The position numbers and the translations under genes were made by a program. This document shows positions 53,280-61,796 of a DNA stretch of 64,000 bases, piece by piece. The DNA comes from JACCVL01 sp963695375 (GTDB lineage: Bacteria > Actinomycetota > Actinomycetes > Propionibacteriales > Nocardioidaceae), in the NCBI GenBank assembly GCA_963695375.1, contig OY968767.1, forward strand, positions 186,001-250,000. The letters run 5' to 3'. The notes beneath the pieces were generated by a model. The model did not search any database. It saw nothing but the letters and a program-made list of their open reading frames with translations, and was not told the origin of the DNA. Position 1 is the stretch's first letter, and the number at the start of each line of letters is the position of its first letter.

Positions 53280-53936
53280 TCAGGGCGCGGTCAGCCGGGT
53301 GGACAGCCCGCTGAGCGGCACCAGGTCCAGCTCGCCGAGGATGTCGCCCGGGTCGACCAGCCGGGTCGCCTCCAGCAGCACCACGGCGGTGGCCAGTCCG
53401 GGCCAGCCGACCAGCCAGAGCCAGCGGCCGGACGCCTCCCCGACGTAGGCCTCCCGGTCCTCCGGGCCGGCGACGTGCCACAGCGGGGTAGGCCGCCCGG
53501 CGACCGTCAGCTTCGCGTCCGCCGGGGCGGACAGCAGCTGCGGTCCCGGGTCGGGCGCGTCGATGCCGGCGTACCGGGCGCCGAGGCCGGTGCCCGGCTC
53601 TTCGGCGACGAGCACCAGGTCCCCCAGGCCACCGAGCGGGTCCGGACCCGAGCAGGCCAGAACGGTGCCGGACGTGCTGGTGTCGCCGACCCGGCCGACG
53701 CCGCTGACCGCCCAGGCGGTGGGCAGCGGCCAGGGCAGCCAGGTCGGGAAGCGGGCCCGGGTGACGTGGTCGAGCAGCACGTGCACGGTCGGCTCGGCGA
53801 ACCCGTGCAGCCCCGGCACCCGTCCGTGCCGCGCGCAGGTCCAGACGCCGGCCACCTCCAGGTCGGGAGCCACCGGGTCACCACATCGCGGGCACCAGAC
53901 CGACGGGCCGGCGGGCGGGTCCGAGCCGGGCGTCAC
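53280..53936 (-). CDS. DUF6758-like protein with N-terminal zinc ribbon
   Basis: From GTG 53936 the 218-aa protein has a CPRCGD ribbon followed by CARHGRV and a conserved body (FPTWLPWPLPTAWAVSGVGR, DLVLVAEEPGTGLGARYAGI). The family is of unknown function and lies beside PHP and MarC genes in other actinomycetes. The start is uncertain; upstream frame CPLGHRAR could add residues. Confidence 0.7.
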   Translation of the reverse strand: MTPGSDPPAGPSVWCPRCGDPVAPDLEVAGVWTCARHGRVPGLHGFAEPTVHVLLDHVTRARFPTWLPWPLPTAWAVSGVGRVGDTSTSGTVLACSGPDPLGGLGDLVLVAEEPGTGLGARYAGIDAPDPGPQLLSAPADAKLTVAGRPTPLWHVAGPEDREAYVGEASGRWLWLVGWPGLATAVVLLEATRLVDPGDILGELDLVPLSGLSTRLTAP

Positions 53937-53998
53937 CCGTGCACGGTGGCCGAGCGGGCACGGAGCGTCAAGGCTGCTCGCCGCCGGCGCCGGACCGG

Positions 53999-54042
53999 CG
54001 ATGACGCATTTCGGTCGTCCGAGCGACCGAAATGCATCATCG
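53999..54042. repeat. Hairpin repeat, copy A (at Nudix stop)
   Basis: CGATGACGCATTTCGGTCG (53999-54017), loop of 6, CGACCGAAATGCATCATCG (54024-54042); 19-bp stem with one mismatch. The right arm covers the stop codon of the minus-strand Nudix gene. The same right arm recurs in copy B at 54529, giving a direct repeat flanking the gene. Confidence 0.8.
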
Positions 54043-54468
54043 GCCGTCGGGTGGGTCCGGTCGGGCCGGCAGCACGCCCCACCGGACCAGCGCCGGCACC
54101 AGCCCGGCCGGGGTCCGCAGCCCGTCGACCTCGTCGGGGCCGAACCAGCCCACATCGCTCGCGTCGTCACCGGCCACCAGGGTGCCGCCGACCACCGTGC
54201 AGGCGTAGTCGCGCACCTCGTACGTCAGGCCGCCCGGCCCGTCGATCTCGGTCGTGCCGATCAGCGGTCCGGCCTCGACCTGCAGCCCGGTCTCCTCACC
54301 GAGCTCTCGGCGGACCGCGTCCGCCTCGGACTCACCGGGCTCGATCCGCCCGCCGGGCAGCGACCAGGTCCCCTGCGCGGGCGGGTTGGCCCGCCGGACG
54401 AGCAGCAGCCTCCCGGCGGCGTCCCGCACCACTCCGCCCACGCACGGCACCCGCGGGCTGTCGCTCAC
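54037..54468 (-). CDS. Nudix hydrolase (MutT-like)
   Basis: The 143-aa protein has a canonical Nudix box running from GGRIEPGESE to RRELGEETGL (about residues 39-62). The N-terminal strand CVGGVVRDAAGRLLLVRRAN is typical of sanitising (d)NTPases. Start GTG 54468. The gene is bracketed by two copies of a 44-nt hairpin repeat, one at each end. Confidence 0.9.
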   Translation of the reverse strand: MSDSPRVPCVGGVVRDAAGRLLLVRRANPPAQGTWSLPGGRIEPGESEADAVRRELGEETGLQVEAGPLIGTTEIDGPGGLTYEVRDYACTVVGGTLVAGDDASDVGWFGPDEVDGLRTPAGLVPALVRWGVLPARPDPPDGR

Positions 54469-54501
54469 CCCCCGACCGTACGGCCGGCGACGCCCCCACG
54501 A

Positions 54502-54549
54502 GGCGATGATGCATTCGCGTCGCTCGGGCGACCGAAATGCATCATCGCC
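54502..54549. repeat. Hairpin repeat, copy B (between Nudix and phosphatase genes)
   Basis: GGCGATGATGCATT-CGC-GTCG (54502-54522), loop, CGACCGAAATGCATCATCG (from 54529); stem of about 21 bp with three mismatches. The right arm is identical to that of copy A over 19 nt, in the same orientation. It follows the 3' end of the minus-strand phosphatase gene. Confidence 0.8.
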
Positions 54550-54567
54550 CGTCGTCCGGGCGGCCAG

Positions 54568-55134
54568 TCAGCCGTTCCAGCGCCCGATCACCGGCGCCCC
54601 GCGGTCGTCGCCCAGCACCGACACCGTGGCGGTGTCCAGGTGCAGGTGCCGCCCAAACCCGTACGGCTCCCCCACCCAGCGAGCGGCCAACACCCTCAGC
54701 AGGTGTCCGTGCGCCACCAGCAGGCTGCGCCCGCCGGCCTCCCGGCAGCGGGCGATCACCCGGTCACACCGGGCCGCCACCTCGTCGCCGGTCTCGCCAC
54801 CGACGACCGGATGCGTCCAGACGCTCCATCCCGGCACGCTCTGCTGGATCTCGGGCGTGGTGATCCCCTCGTAGTCGCCGTAGCGCCACTCGTGCAGGTC
54901 GTCGTCCCGCTCGACCTGCGCGTCGTCGAAGCCGGCCAGCCGAGCAGTCTCCCGGGCCCGCCGCAGCGGGCTGCTCAGGACCCGGTCGAAGCTGACCGCG
55001 GCCAGTCCCTCGCGAAGCGCGGCACCCTGCTCCGTCCCGCGCTGGGTGAGCTCGAGGTCGGTGACCGAGGTGTGCTTGCCGTCGCGGCTCCACTCGGTCT
55101 CCCCGTGCCGTGCCAGCCAGACCTGCTGCTCCAT
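54568..55134 (-). CDS. Histidine phosphatase (phosphoglycerate-mutase-like)
   Basis: The 188-aa protein has the active-site VWLARHGETEWSRDGKHT near the N-terminus, PLRRARETARLAG, GDYEGITTPEIQ and a second catalytic His in LVAHGHLLRVLAARW. It is most like the acid phosphatase Rv3214 (Gpm2). The gene lies 6 nt downstream of the maoC-like gene. Confidence 0.9.
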   Translation of the reverse strand: MEQQVWLARHGETEWSRDGKHTSVTDLELTQRGTEQGAALREGLAAVSFDRVLSSPLRRARETARLAGFDDAQVERDDDLHEWRYGDYEGITTPEIQQSVPGWSVWTHPVVGGETGDEVAARCDRVIARCREAGGRSLLVAHGHLLRVLAARWVGEPYGFGRHLHLDTATVSVLGDDRGAPVIGRWNG

Positions 55135-55140
55135 CGCCGC

Positions 55141-55648
55141 TCAGTCCTCTCGCCACACGGGCCGGGCCGGCTGGTCGCCGCCGCGCGCGTCCAGGTACGA
55201 CTGCTTCGGCACCATCACGCGTGCGCCGGAACACACAGACCAGCGTGCCGTCCTGGTTGCAGCCCCTGGTCTCCACCTGCACCACGCCACGGTCGTCCTT
55301 CGACGCCGACTCGCGCTTGTCCAGCACCGTGGTCTGGCCGTAGATGGTGTCACCGTGGAAGGTCGGCGCCACGTGTCGCAGCGACTCGACCTCCAGGTTG
55401 GCGATCGCCTTCCCGCTCACGTCGGGCACGCTCATGCCGAGCAGCAGCGAGTAGACGTAGTTGCCGACCACCACGTTGCGCCCGAAGTCGGTGGCCTGCT
55501 CGGCGTAGTGCGCGTCGAGGTGCAGCGGGTGGTGGTTCATCGTGAGCAGGCAGAACAGGTGGTCGTCGTACTCGGTGACGGTCTTGCCGGGCCAGTGCCG
55601 GTACGTCGCACCGACCTCGAACTCCTCGTAGGTACGGCCGAACTGCAT
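55141..55648 (-). CDS. MaoC-like (R)-specific enoyl/mesaconyl-CoA hydratase, frameshifted near the 3' end
   Basis: From ATG 55648 the protein reads QFGRTYEEFEVGATYRHWPG, HLFCLLTMNHHPLHLDAHYA, VVVGNYVYSLLLGMSV and SLRHVAPTFHGDTIYGQTTV, all MaoC/hot-dog hydratase motifs of the mesaconyl-CoA hydratase type (Rv2499c-like). After CVFRR the frame runs into the phosphatase gene out of phase. In the neighbouring frame RVMVPKQSYLDARGGDQPAR and a stop at 55141 complete it. One extra base near 55220 would explain this. Confidence 0.75.
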
Positions 55649-55712
55649 CTGTCGCTCCTCGCGTGGACCCTGCCGCGGACGGTCGGTGCCACGCATCGTG
55701 CCGTATCCCGGG

Positions 55713-56762
55713 TCAACCCTCCCAGTCGACCGGGACCCCGTGCCCGGGTGCCGAGCCGAGCACGGAGCGGTCGCCGCCGGGCCAGCGCTGCAGCACCACC
55801 AGGAAGTCGTGCCGGGCCCCGGGCGTCCGCCGCCACGGCTCCAGGAAGAGGTGTGCGAACGGGGCGTCGGGCGTCGCCGCAGTGCCGAGCCGGCGGATCT
55901 GCGCGCTCACCGACTGCTTCTCCGCCGGCTGCAGGTACTGCCACATCACCGAGTGCCAGAGCACCGTCACGGCCCCGTCGGCCAGCCCCAGCCCGCGGAC
56001 GAGCGCGGCCGCGGTCTGCCTCCGGACCGTCGCCGGCACCGCGGCGGCGACCTCCAGCGCACCGCGCAACCGCTCCAGCCGGAGCGCCTGGTCCGGCCAG
56101 ACGTACGAGGTCAGCACCAGCCGCCCCTCGGTGCTGGTGGGATCGACCGGGCTGGGGTCGCAGCCGACCCGCTGCACGATCCGCAACGGCTGCTCTCCCG
56201 GCGACCAGTCGCCCCGCCAGGCCGGGTCGAGCCGGACCGGGCTGTCCGGCGGCCCCCAGCCACCGGTGTCGCCGTCGTACCGGAACCGGTCCGGACGCAG
56301 GTTCAGCCCGGCGCTGGCTCCCAGCTCGAACAGCCGCACCGGGAGGTCGTGCGCGCGGGCCAACCGGAGCAACCCGCCGACCAGCGCCGCCGCGCGGCCC
56401 ACCTCGTTGGTCTGCGGGGGGCCGCTCATCAGGTGGACGAGCTCGTCGGCGTTCTGGTCGACCACCGCGACGAAGCTCGGCCAGGCCAGCTCCGCGTCGA
56501 AGCTGCCACCGACGCTCGGGTAGCTCAGCGCCAGGTCCCCGGCGCGACGCTCCAGCACCAGCCGGTGCACGGCGCCGAGCAGGCGCAGTCCGGTGGCGGC
56601 CGGGCCTGGGGCGTCGGCGTACGGGATCAGCACCCGGCGCACCGGTCCGTCGCGCGTCACGTCGGCGGCGACGCGTCGCAGCAGCGCCTCGTACATCGGC
56701 GACCCGAGCCGGCCGGCCGCTTCGGCCTGCGTGGCGAGCAGGCCGGCGAGCCGTTCGGTCAC
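55713..56762 (-). CDS. DUF2332 protein
   Basis: The 349-aa protein is a conserved DUF2332 family member: MYEALLRRVAADVTRDGPVR, VGRAAALVGGLLRLARAHDL, LFELGASAGLNLRPDRFRYD, and VTVLWHSVMWQYLQPAEKQ. The central GASAGLN block looks like a degenerate methyltransferase loop. Function unknown. Start GTG 56762. Confidence 0.9.
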   Translation of the reverse strand: MTERLAGLLATQAEAAGRLGSPMYEALLRRVAADVTRDGPVRRVLIPYADAPGPAATGLRLLGAVHRLVLERRAGDLALSYPSVGGSFDAELAWPSFVAVVDQNADELVHLMSGPPQTNEVGRAAALVGGLLRLARAHDLPVRLFELGASAGLNLRPDRFRYDGDTGGWGPPDSPVRLDPAWRGDWSPGEQPLRIVQRVGCDPSPVDPTSTEGRLVLTSYVWPDQALRLERLRGALEVAAAVPATVRRQTAAALVRGLGLADGAVTVLWHSVMWQYLQPAEKQSVSAQIRRLGTAATPDAPFAHLFLEPWRRTPGARHDFLVVLQRWPGGDRSVLGSAPGHGVPVDWEG

Positions 56763-56775
56763 CGTTGGTTCGGGG

Positions 56776-57258
56776 TCACCCGCGCATCGCCAGCTTCTCC
56801 AGCAACGTGCGGGCCTGGTCGGCGTGCTGGTACTTGCAGAGCACGTCGTACGTGGTCGCGACGACGCTGCTCTGCGAGCGGAAGTCGCGGCGGCCTCCGG
56901 TCATCGCGTACCCGATCATCCCGAAGACGGCGCCGAACACGGCACCGGCGATCGCGGCGGCCAGCACGACCAGGAACACCCCGGAGGTCTGCTCGGAGAA
57001 CAGCGACAGCATCAGGCCGAGGAACAGGCCCCACCAGGCGCCGCCGGCGGCACCGGTCGCGGCTGCCTTGTTCCGGTCCCAGCGGCCGATCACGCGCTCG
57101 ACCATCCGGAGCCCGTTGCCGACGATGGTCACGTGCTGGACCGGGAACTGCTCGTCGGACAGGAAGTCGACCGCACGCTGGGCGGCCTCGTAGGTCTCGT
57201 ACGAGCCGACGGGTACGCCGGTCGGTGGGGTCGGCAGGCGCATCGGCTGGATCGCCAT
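56776..57258 (-). CDS. General-stress-type membrane protein (GS17M-like)
   Basis: From ATG 57258 the 160-aa protein has an N-terminal domain YETYEAAQRAVDFLSDEQFP, VQHVTIVGNGLRMVERVIGR, like general stress protein 17M. Two transmembrane helices follow (WGLFLGLMLSLF, VFLVVLAAAIAGAVFGAVFG) and a cytoplasmic tail. GGAGGAGAGACG precedes the ATG. Function unknown. Confidence 0.85.
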   Translation of the reverse strand: MAIQPMRLPTPPTGVPVGSYETYEAAQRAVDFLSDEQFPVQHVTIVGNGLRMVERVIGRWDRNKAAATGAAGGAWWGLFLGLMLSLFSEQTSGVFLVVLAAAIAGAVFGAVFGMIGYAMTGGRRDFRSQSSVVATTYDVLCKYQHADQARTLLEKLAMRG

Positions 57259-57399
57259 CGTCTCTCCTCCTCCGGGGTGTGCGAGCTGGGTCGGCGCAGG
57301 TCCATGGTGCCAGCCCCGCCCTCGAGGGGCCTGACGGCGGGCTGAGACGCGGCTGAGCGCCGCCCCCCGCCACACCCCGCGTCCCCCGCCGCCCCCGCC

Positions 57400-57447
57400 G
57401 GACGTCATACGGACGGAGGTGTATCGACGGCGCGTCGTATGACGTCC
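57400..57447 (-). terminator. Long-loop hairpin after the dehydratase gene
   Basis: GGACGTCATACG (57400-57411) pairs with CGTATGACGTCC (57436-57447), 12 bp with a 24-nt loop. It begins 8 nt beyond the dehydratase stop on the minus strand. Probably a terminator. Confidence 0.65.
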
Positions 57448-57454
57448 CGGGCGG

Positions 57455-58378
57455 TTAGAGGCCTGCGGGGTCGGTGTTGGCCCCGCAGACGACCACGACG
57501 ACCCGCTCGTCCGGATCGGGCTGGTACGCGCCGCTGGTCAGCGCGGCGAGCGCGGTGGCGCCCCCCGGCTCGGCCACCACCCGCACGTCACGCCAGAGCA
57601 GCTCGCGGGCGCGGACGACGTCGTCGTCGGACACCAGCACCGACCCCACGTCGTGCGCGGTGCACGCGGCGAAGCCGATCGCGCCCATCCGGCGGGCCCC
57701 GAGCGAGTCGGCCGCCACGCCGGAGACCTCGACATCCACCGGCGCACCCGCGGCCTGCGCGGCGTTCCAGCTGGCACACCGGTGCGGCTCCACGCCGACC
57801 ACCCGGGCGGTGCCGGCGACCGCCGTGGTCACCCCGCCGATCAGACCACCACCGCCGACCGCGACCAGGACGGTGTCGACGTCCGGGACCTGCTGCGCCA
57901 GCTCCAGCCCGACGGTGCCCTGGCCGGCGACGACGTCCGGCATGTCGTAGGCGTGCACCATCAGGGCACCGGTCTGCTGCTGCCGGACGCGGCAGGCCTC
58001 GGCAGCCTCGGCGTAGTACCCCTCGACCACCTCGACCCGCGCACCCAGCGCGGCGATCCGGTCGATCTTGCGCCGGGGGGAGGTGGCCGGCACGAACACC
58101 TCCGCCGCGACGCCGAGGCGCCGCGCGGCGAAGGCCACCGCGAGCCCGTGGTTGCCGCCCGAGGCGGCGATCACGCCGGGGGGCGGAGCGTCGGCGGCCA
58201 GCATCCGGTTGAACGCACCCCGCGGCTTGAACACGCCGACGTGCTGCAGGTGCTCGAGCTTGAGGACGACCGAGCCGTCCAGGCCGAACGTTCCGGGGCC
58301 GGTGTTGAGCACCGGGGTCCGCCGCACGTACGGGGCGATGCGCGCGGCGGCCTGCCCGACGTCCGTACGGGTGATCAC
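57455..58378 (-). CDS. Threonine/serine dehydratase-like PLP enzyme
   Basis: The 307-aa fold-type II protein has the PLP Lys in VFKPRGAFNR, the SGGNHG loop in IAASGGNHGLAVAF, AVGGGGLIGG for the phosphate, and a C-terminal CGAN. There is no ACT regulatory domain, so it is a catabolic dehydratase or racemase. Start GTG 58378. No obvious operon partner. Confidence 0.85.
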   Translation of the reverse strand: MITRTDVGQAAARIAPYVRRTPVLNTGPGTFGLDGSVVLKLEHLQHVGVFKPRGAFNRMLAADAPPPGVIAASGGNHGLAVAFAARRLGVAAEVFVPATSPRRKIDRIAALGARVEVVEGYYAEAAEACRVRQQQTGALMVHAYDMPDVVAGQGTVGLELAQQVPDVDTVLVAVGGGGLIGGVTTAVAGTARVVGVEPHRCASWNAAQAAGAPVDVEVSGVAADSLGARRMGAIGFAACTAHDVGSVLVSDDDVVRARELLWRDVRVVAEPGGATALAALTSGAYQPDPDERVVVVVCGANTDPAGL

Positions 58379-58472
58379 CGGGCCACCGTACGCAGGGCGA
58401 GACCGTTGGTGGCACTGGAGCGAGCTCGGGGGCCCGCCGCGGCGACTGACCCGGCTGATCGCGGGTTGTGTG

Positions 58473-58537
58473 CACTGCCCCCGGGTCACGAGGCTCGGGC
58501 AGTGCTGCTTTCACGGGGTACCCCGTGAAAGCAGCAC
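58473..58537 (-). terminator. Double hairpin with a 36-bp perfect palindrome
   Basis: GTGCTGCTTTCACGGGGT (58502-58519) is followed directly by its reverse complement (58520-58537), centred on GGTACC. Adjoining it CACTGCCC (58473-58480) and GGGCAGTG (58497-58504) form a second hairpin sharing the GTG. It begins 6 nt after the acyl-CoA dehydrogenase stop on the minus strand, so a terminator is likely. Confidence 0.7.
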
Positions 58538-58542
58538 GGCGC

Positions 58543-59733
58543 TCAGAGCGCGTAGTCCTCCAGCAGCCGCCGCCCGATGATCATCTTCTGGATGTCCGAG
58601 GTCCCCTCGCCGATCAACAGCATCGGCGCCTCGCGGTACAGCCGCTCGATCTCGTACTCGGTGGAGTAGCCGTAGCCGCCGTGGATGCGGAAGGCGGCCT
58701 CGACGACCTCCTTGCAGTACTCGCTGGCGAGGTACTTGGCCATCCCGGCCTCGACGTCGTTGCGCTCCCCGGCGTCCTTCTTGCGCGCGGCCGCGACCGT
58801 CATCGCGTGCGCCGCCTCGACCTTGGTCGCCATCTCGGCCAGCCGGAACTGCACCGCCTGGTGCTCGGCGATCGCCTTGCCGAAGGTCCGGCGCTGCTGG
58901 GCGTACGCGATCGCCAGCTCGAAGGCCCGCAGCGCCACCCCGCAACCGCGGGCGGCCACGTTGACGCGGCCCACCTCGACGCCGTCCATCATCTGGTAGA
59001 AGCCACGGCCGGTCGCGCCGCCCAGCACCCGCGCGGCCGGCACCCGGTGCCCGTCGAACACCGCCTCGGTGGAGTCGACGCCCTTGTAGCCCATCTTCGA
59101 GATCTTCCCGGGGATGGTCAGCCCCGGCATGGTCTCGCCGAAGCCGGGCTCCTTCTCCACCAGGAACGTCGTCATGTTCCGGTACGGCGTGTCGGCACCC
59201 TCGTCGGTCTTGACCAGGACCGCGAGCAGGTTCGACGTCCCGCCGTTGGTGATCCACATCTTCTGGCCGCTGAGGACGAAGTCGTCGCCGTCCCGGACCG
59301 CCTTGGTCGTGATCGCGCTGACGTCGGATCCCAGCCCCGGCTCGGACATCGAGAACGACCCGCGCACCTCACCGGCCGCCATCCGCGGCAGGAGGGCCTG
59401 CTTCTGCTCCTCGGTCCCGTGCCGGAGCAGCATGTAGGCGACGATGAAGTGCGTGTTGATGATCCCGCTGACGCTCATCCAGCCACGCGCGATCTCCTCC
59501 ACCACCAGCGCGTACGTCAGCAGCGACTCCCCGACGCCGTCGTACTCCTCGGGGATCATCAGGCCGAAGATGCCGAGCTCCTTGAGCCCGTCCACGATGT
59601 CGGTGGGGTACTCGTCCGCCCGCTCGAGCGCGCCGGCGACCGGCAGGATCTCCTTGTCGACGAACGAGCGGACGGTGCGCAGGATCTCCTGCTGGACGTC
59701 GCTGAGCCCCTCGGTCTGACACAACCGGGCCAT
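58543..59733 (-). CDS. Acyl-CoA dehydrogenase
   Basis: The 396-aa protein is a full-length FAD-dependent acyl-CoA dehydrogenase: SMSEPGLGSDVSAITTKAVR, KMWITNGGTSNLLAVLVK, QRRTFGKAIAEHQAVQFRLA and FRIHGGYGYSTEYEIERLYR. The usual catalytic Glu region is present near the last block. Substrate is not determined; the neighbouring CoA lyase and MaoC-like hydratase suggest a branched-chain or itaconate/mesaconate-type route (compare FadE19-Rv2498c-Rv2499c). 39 nt separate it from the lyase. Confidence 0.9.
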   Translation of the reverse strand: MARLCQTEGLSDVQQEILRTVRSFVDKEILPVAGALERADEYPTDIVDGLKELGIFGLMIPEEYDGVGESLLTYALVVEEIARGWMSVSGIINTHFIVAYMLLRHGTEEQKQALLPRMAAGEVRGSFSMSEPGLGSDVSAITTKAVRDGDDFVLSGQKMWITNGGTSNLLAVLVKTDEGADTPYRNMTTFLVEKEPGFGETMPGLTIPGKISKMGYKGVDSTEAVFDGHRVPAARVLGGATGRGFYQMMDGVEVGRVNVAARGCGVALRAFELAIAYAQQRRTFGKAIAEHQAVQFRLAEMATKVEAAHAMTVAAARKKDAGERNDVEAGMAKYLASEYCKEVVEAAFRIHGGYGYSTEYEIERLYREAPMLLIGEGTSDIQKMIIGRRLLEDYAL

Positions 59734-59772
59734 CGTCGTGGTCCTTCCTCGGTGCCGTCGCCGGCGGGTGGG

Positions 59773-60804
59773 TCAGTCCTGCGGCGGCTGCCACCGCCGG
59801 CTGCGCTGCATCCCGGCCGCGCGACCCTTGGCCGCGACGACCAGCGCCATCTTCCGGCTCGCCTCGTCGATCATCTCGTCGCCGAGCATCGCCGAGCCCC
59901 GCTTGCCTCCCGCCTCGGAGGTGGCGTGCTCGTAGGCGTCCAGGATGTCCTCGGCGTGCTCGTAGTCCTCCTGCCGCGGGCTGTAGACCTCGTTGGCGGC
60001 GGCCACCTGGTCCGGGTGCAGGACCCACTTGCCGTCGAAGCCCAGCGCGGCGGAGCGCCCGGCCACCCGGCGGAAGCCCTCGACGTCGCGGATCTGCAGG
60101 TATGGCCCGTCGATCGCCTGCTTGTCGTGCGCCCGGGCGGCCATCAGGATCCGCATCAGGATGTAGTGGTAGGCGTCGCCGACGTCGTAACCCGGTGGCT
60201 GCTCCCCCACGACCAGCGACTTCATGCTGATGCTGGCCATGAAGTCGGCGGGTCCGAAGACGATCGTCTCCACCCGCGGGCTCGCGGTGGCGATCGCGTC
60301 CACGTTGATCAGCCCGAGCGCGTTCTCGATCTGCGCCTCGATCCCCAGCCGGCCGACCGGCAGGCCGGCGGCCTTCTCCACCTGGGTGAGCAGCAGGTCG
60401 AGGGCGACCACCTGCTCGGCGGTCTGCACCTTCGGCAGCATCAGGCAGTCCAGGTCCGCGCCTGCACCCTCCACCACCTCGACCACGTCGCGGTAGGTCC
60501 ACTCGGTGGTCCAGTCGTTGATCCGCACCACCCGGACCTTGTCGCCCCAGCCGCCCTCGGTCAGCGCGGCCACGATGTTCTTGCGGGCGTCGGCCTTCGC
60601 GAGCGGGGCGACGGCGTCCTCCAGGTCGAGGAAGACCTGGTCGGCGGCCAGGCCCTTGGCCTTCTCCAGGAAGCGGGGGTTGGACCCCGGGACCGCCAGG
60701 CACGACCGCCGGCTGCGCAGCGGTGCGGGTTCGGCTCCGTTCGCGGGCTCGGCACTGGGCTCGGCACTGGGCTCGGCACTGGGCTCGGAACTGGGCTCGG
60801 ACAT
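59773..60804 (-). CDS. CitE-like CoA ester lyase (HpcH/HpaI family)
   Basis: The 343-aa protein from ATG 60804 has RRSCLAVPGSNPRFLEKA, FLDLEDAVAPLAKADARK, GIEAQIENALGLINVDAIAT and VFGPADFMASISMKSLV, the CitE-like family with metal ligands Glu/Asp. Family members cleave citramalyl-, beta-methylmalyl- or (R)-HMG-CoA. The N-terminal 22 residues are an SEPSAEPSAEP repeat encoded by 12-nt tandem repeats. Likely co-transcribed with the acyl-CoA dehydrogenase. Confidence 0.85.
   Translation of the reverse strand: MSEPSSEPSAEPSAEPSAEPANGAEPAPLRSRRSCLAVPGSNPRFLEKAKGLAADQVFLDLEDAVAPLAKADARKNIVAALTEGGWGDKVRVVRINDWTTEWTYRDVVEVVEGAGADLDCLMLPKVQTAEQVVALDLLLTQVEKAAGLPVGRLGIEAQIENALGLINVDAIATASPRVETIVFGPADFMASISMKSLVVGEQPPGYDVGDAYHYILMRILMAARAHDKQAIDGPYLQIRDVEGFRRVAGRSAALGFDGKWVLHPDQVAAANEVYSPRQEDYEHAEDILDAYEHATSEAGGKRGSAMLGDEMIDEASRKMALVVAAKGRAAGMQRSRRWQPPQD
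60745..60804. repeat. 12-nt tandem repeat encoding the lyase N-terminus
   Basis: GGGCTCGGCACT (plus-strand reading) occurs three times in tandem from 60745, then twice with one or two changes up to the start codon. It encodes Ser-Ala-Glu-Pro units, so copy number changes keep frame. Confidence 0.8.
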
Positions 60805-60865
60805 GGGCGGCACCCTAGTCCGGTCGCCCGCGCGTCCCGACAGCACGCTCGGCGCCTGACGACGG

Positions 60866-61756
60866 TCAGTCGACCGGGGCCTCCAGCGGCTGGTCGGCGG
60901 GGCTGCGGGCGAGCACGACGACGGCCAGGCCGGCGAGGATCAGGACCAGCCCGGCGTACACCCCCAGCGGGGGGGACTGGCCGAGGAAGGCGGCGGCGAG
61001 CAGCGCCGCGCCCGGCACCTCCAGCAGGATCACCAGCGTCACCACGGTCGGGCTCATCGTGGCGAGCAGGTGGTTGAAGACCGAGTGCCCGAGCAGCTGG
61101 GCAGCGACCGTCACCGCGACCAGCCCGAGCCAGGCCCGGCCCGAGTAGCCGGACAGGTCCTGGCGCCCGACCAGGCAGACCACCAGCAGGATCAGCGCGC
61201 ACAGGCTGTAGCAGACGGTGGTGTACGCGGTGGTGCTCAGCGTCCGCCGCGCCTCCCCGCCGGCGATGGTGTAGACCGCGGCGAACAGCCCACCGGCCAG
61301 CGCGAGCAGATCCCCGACCAGCGCCTCAGTCGAGACGGTGGTGTCCACCCCGGAGATCAGCAGCACGCCAATGAACGCCACCGCCAGCCCGGTCACCACC
61401 GCGCGGGTCACCGGCTCGCCGCGCAACCTGCTGATCAGCACCACCCAGCCGGCGGTGAGACAGACCAGCGCGGTCGCCGACGCCACCGAGGTGAGCTTGA
61501 GCGCGCTGACCCAGGCGGCGAAGTGGGCCGCCAGCGCGACCGCCGCCACGATGAGCACCCGCCACTCCCGCCGGTCCAGCCCCGCCAGCTCGGCCCGCCG
61601 GGTCACGGCGGCCGTCGGCACCAGCAGGCCGACGGCGAGCGCGTTGCGCCAGAACGCGATCGCGAGAGCGGGTACGGCGGTCGCCGCCATCAGCGGCCCC
61701 GACGCGGAGACCCCCGTCACCCCCACGAACGCCAGCAGCCACTGCACCGGGCACAT
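60866..61756 (-). CDS. DMT/EamA-family transporter
   Basis: The 296-aa protein has ten predicted transmembrane helices in two EamA repeats (ALAIAFWRNALAVGLLVPTA, LTAGWVVLISRLRGEPVTRA, HSVFNHLLATMSPTVVTLVI, GLVLILAGLAVVVLARS). ATG 61756. It probably exports amino acids or metabolites. Upstream frame to 61867 is non-homologous. Confidence 0.9.
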   Translation of the reverse strand: MCPVQWLLAFVGVTGVSASGPLMAATAVPALAIAFWRNALAVGLLVPTAAVTRRAELAGLDRREWRVLIVAAVALAAHFAAWVSALKLTSVASATALVCLTAGWVVLISRLRGEPVTRAVVTGLAVAFIGVLLISGVDTTVSTEALVGDLLALAGGLFAAVYTIAGGEARRTLSTTAYTTVCYSLCALILLVVCLVGRQDLSGYSGRAWLGLVAVTVAAQLLGHSVFNHLLATMSPTVVTLVILLEVPGAALLAAAFLGQSPPLGVYAGLVLILAGLAVVVLARSPADQPLEAPVD

Positions 61757-61796
61757 TGTGCGGGACCGGTCGCGGCGGCCGCCGCGCGGGGAGCAC

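Noticed and set aside
54764..55696. 310-codon MaoC-phosphatase fusion protein
   Set aside because: After CVFRR the frame runs out of phase through the phosphatase gene; a one-base frameshift explains it better.
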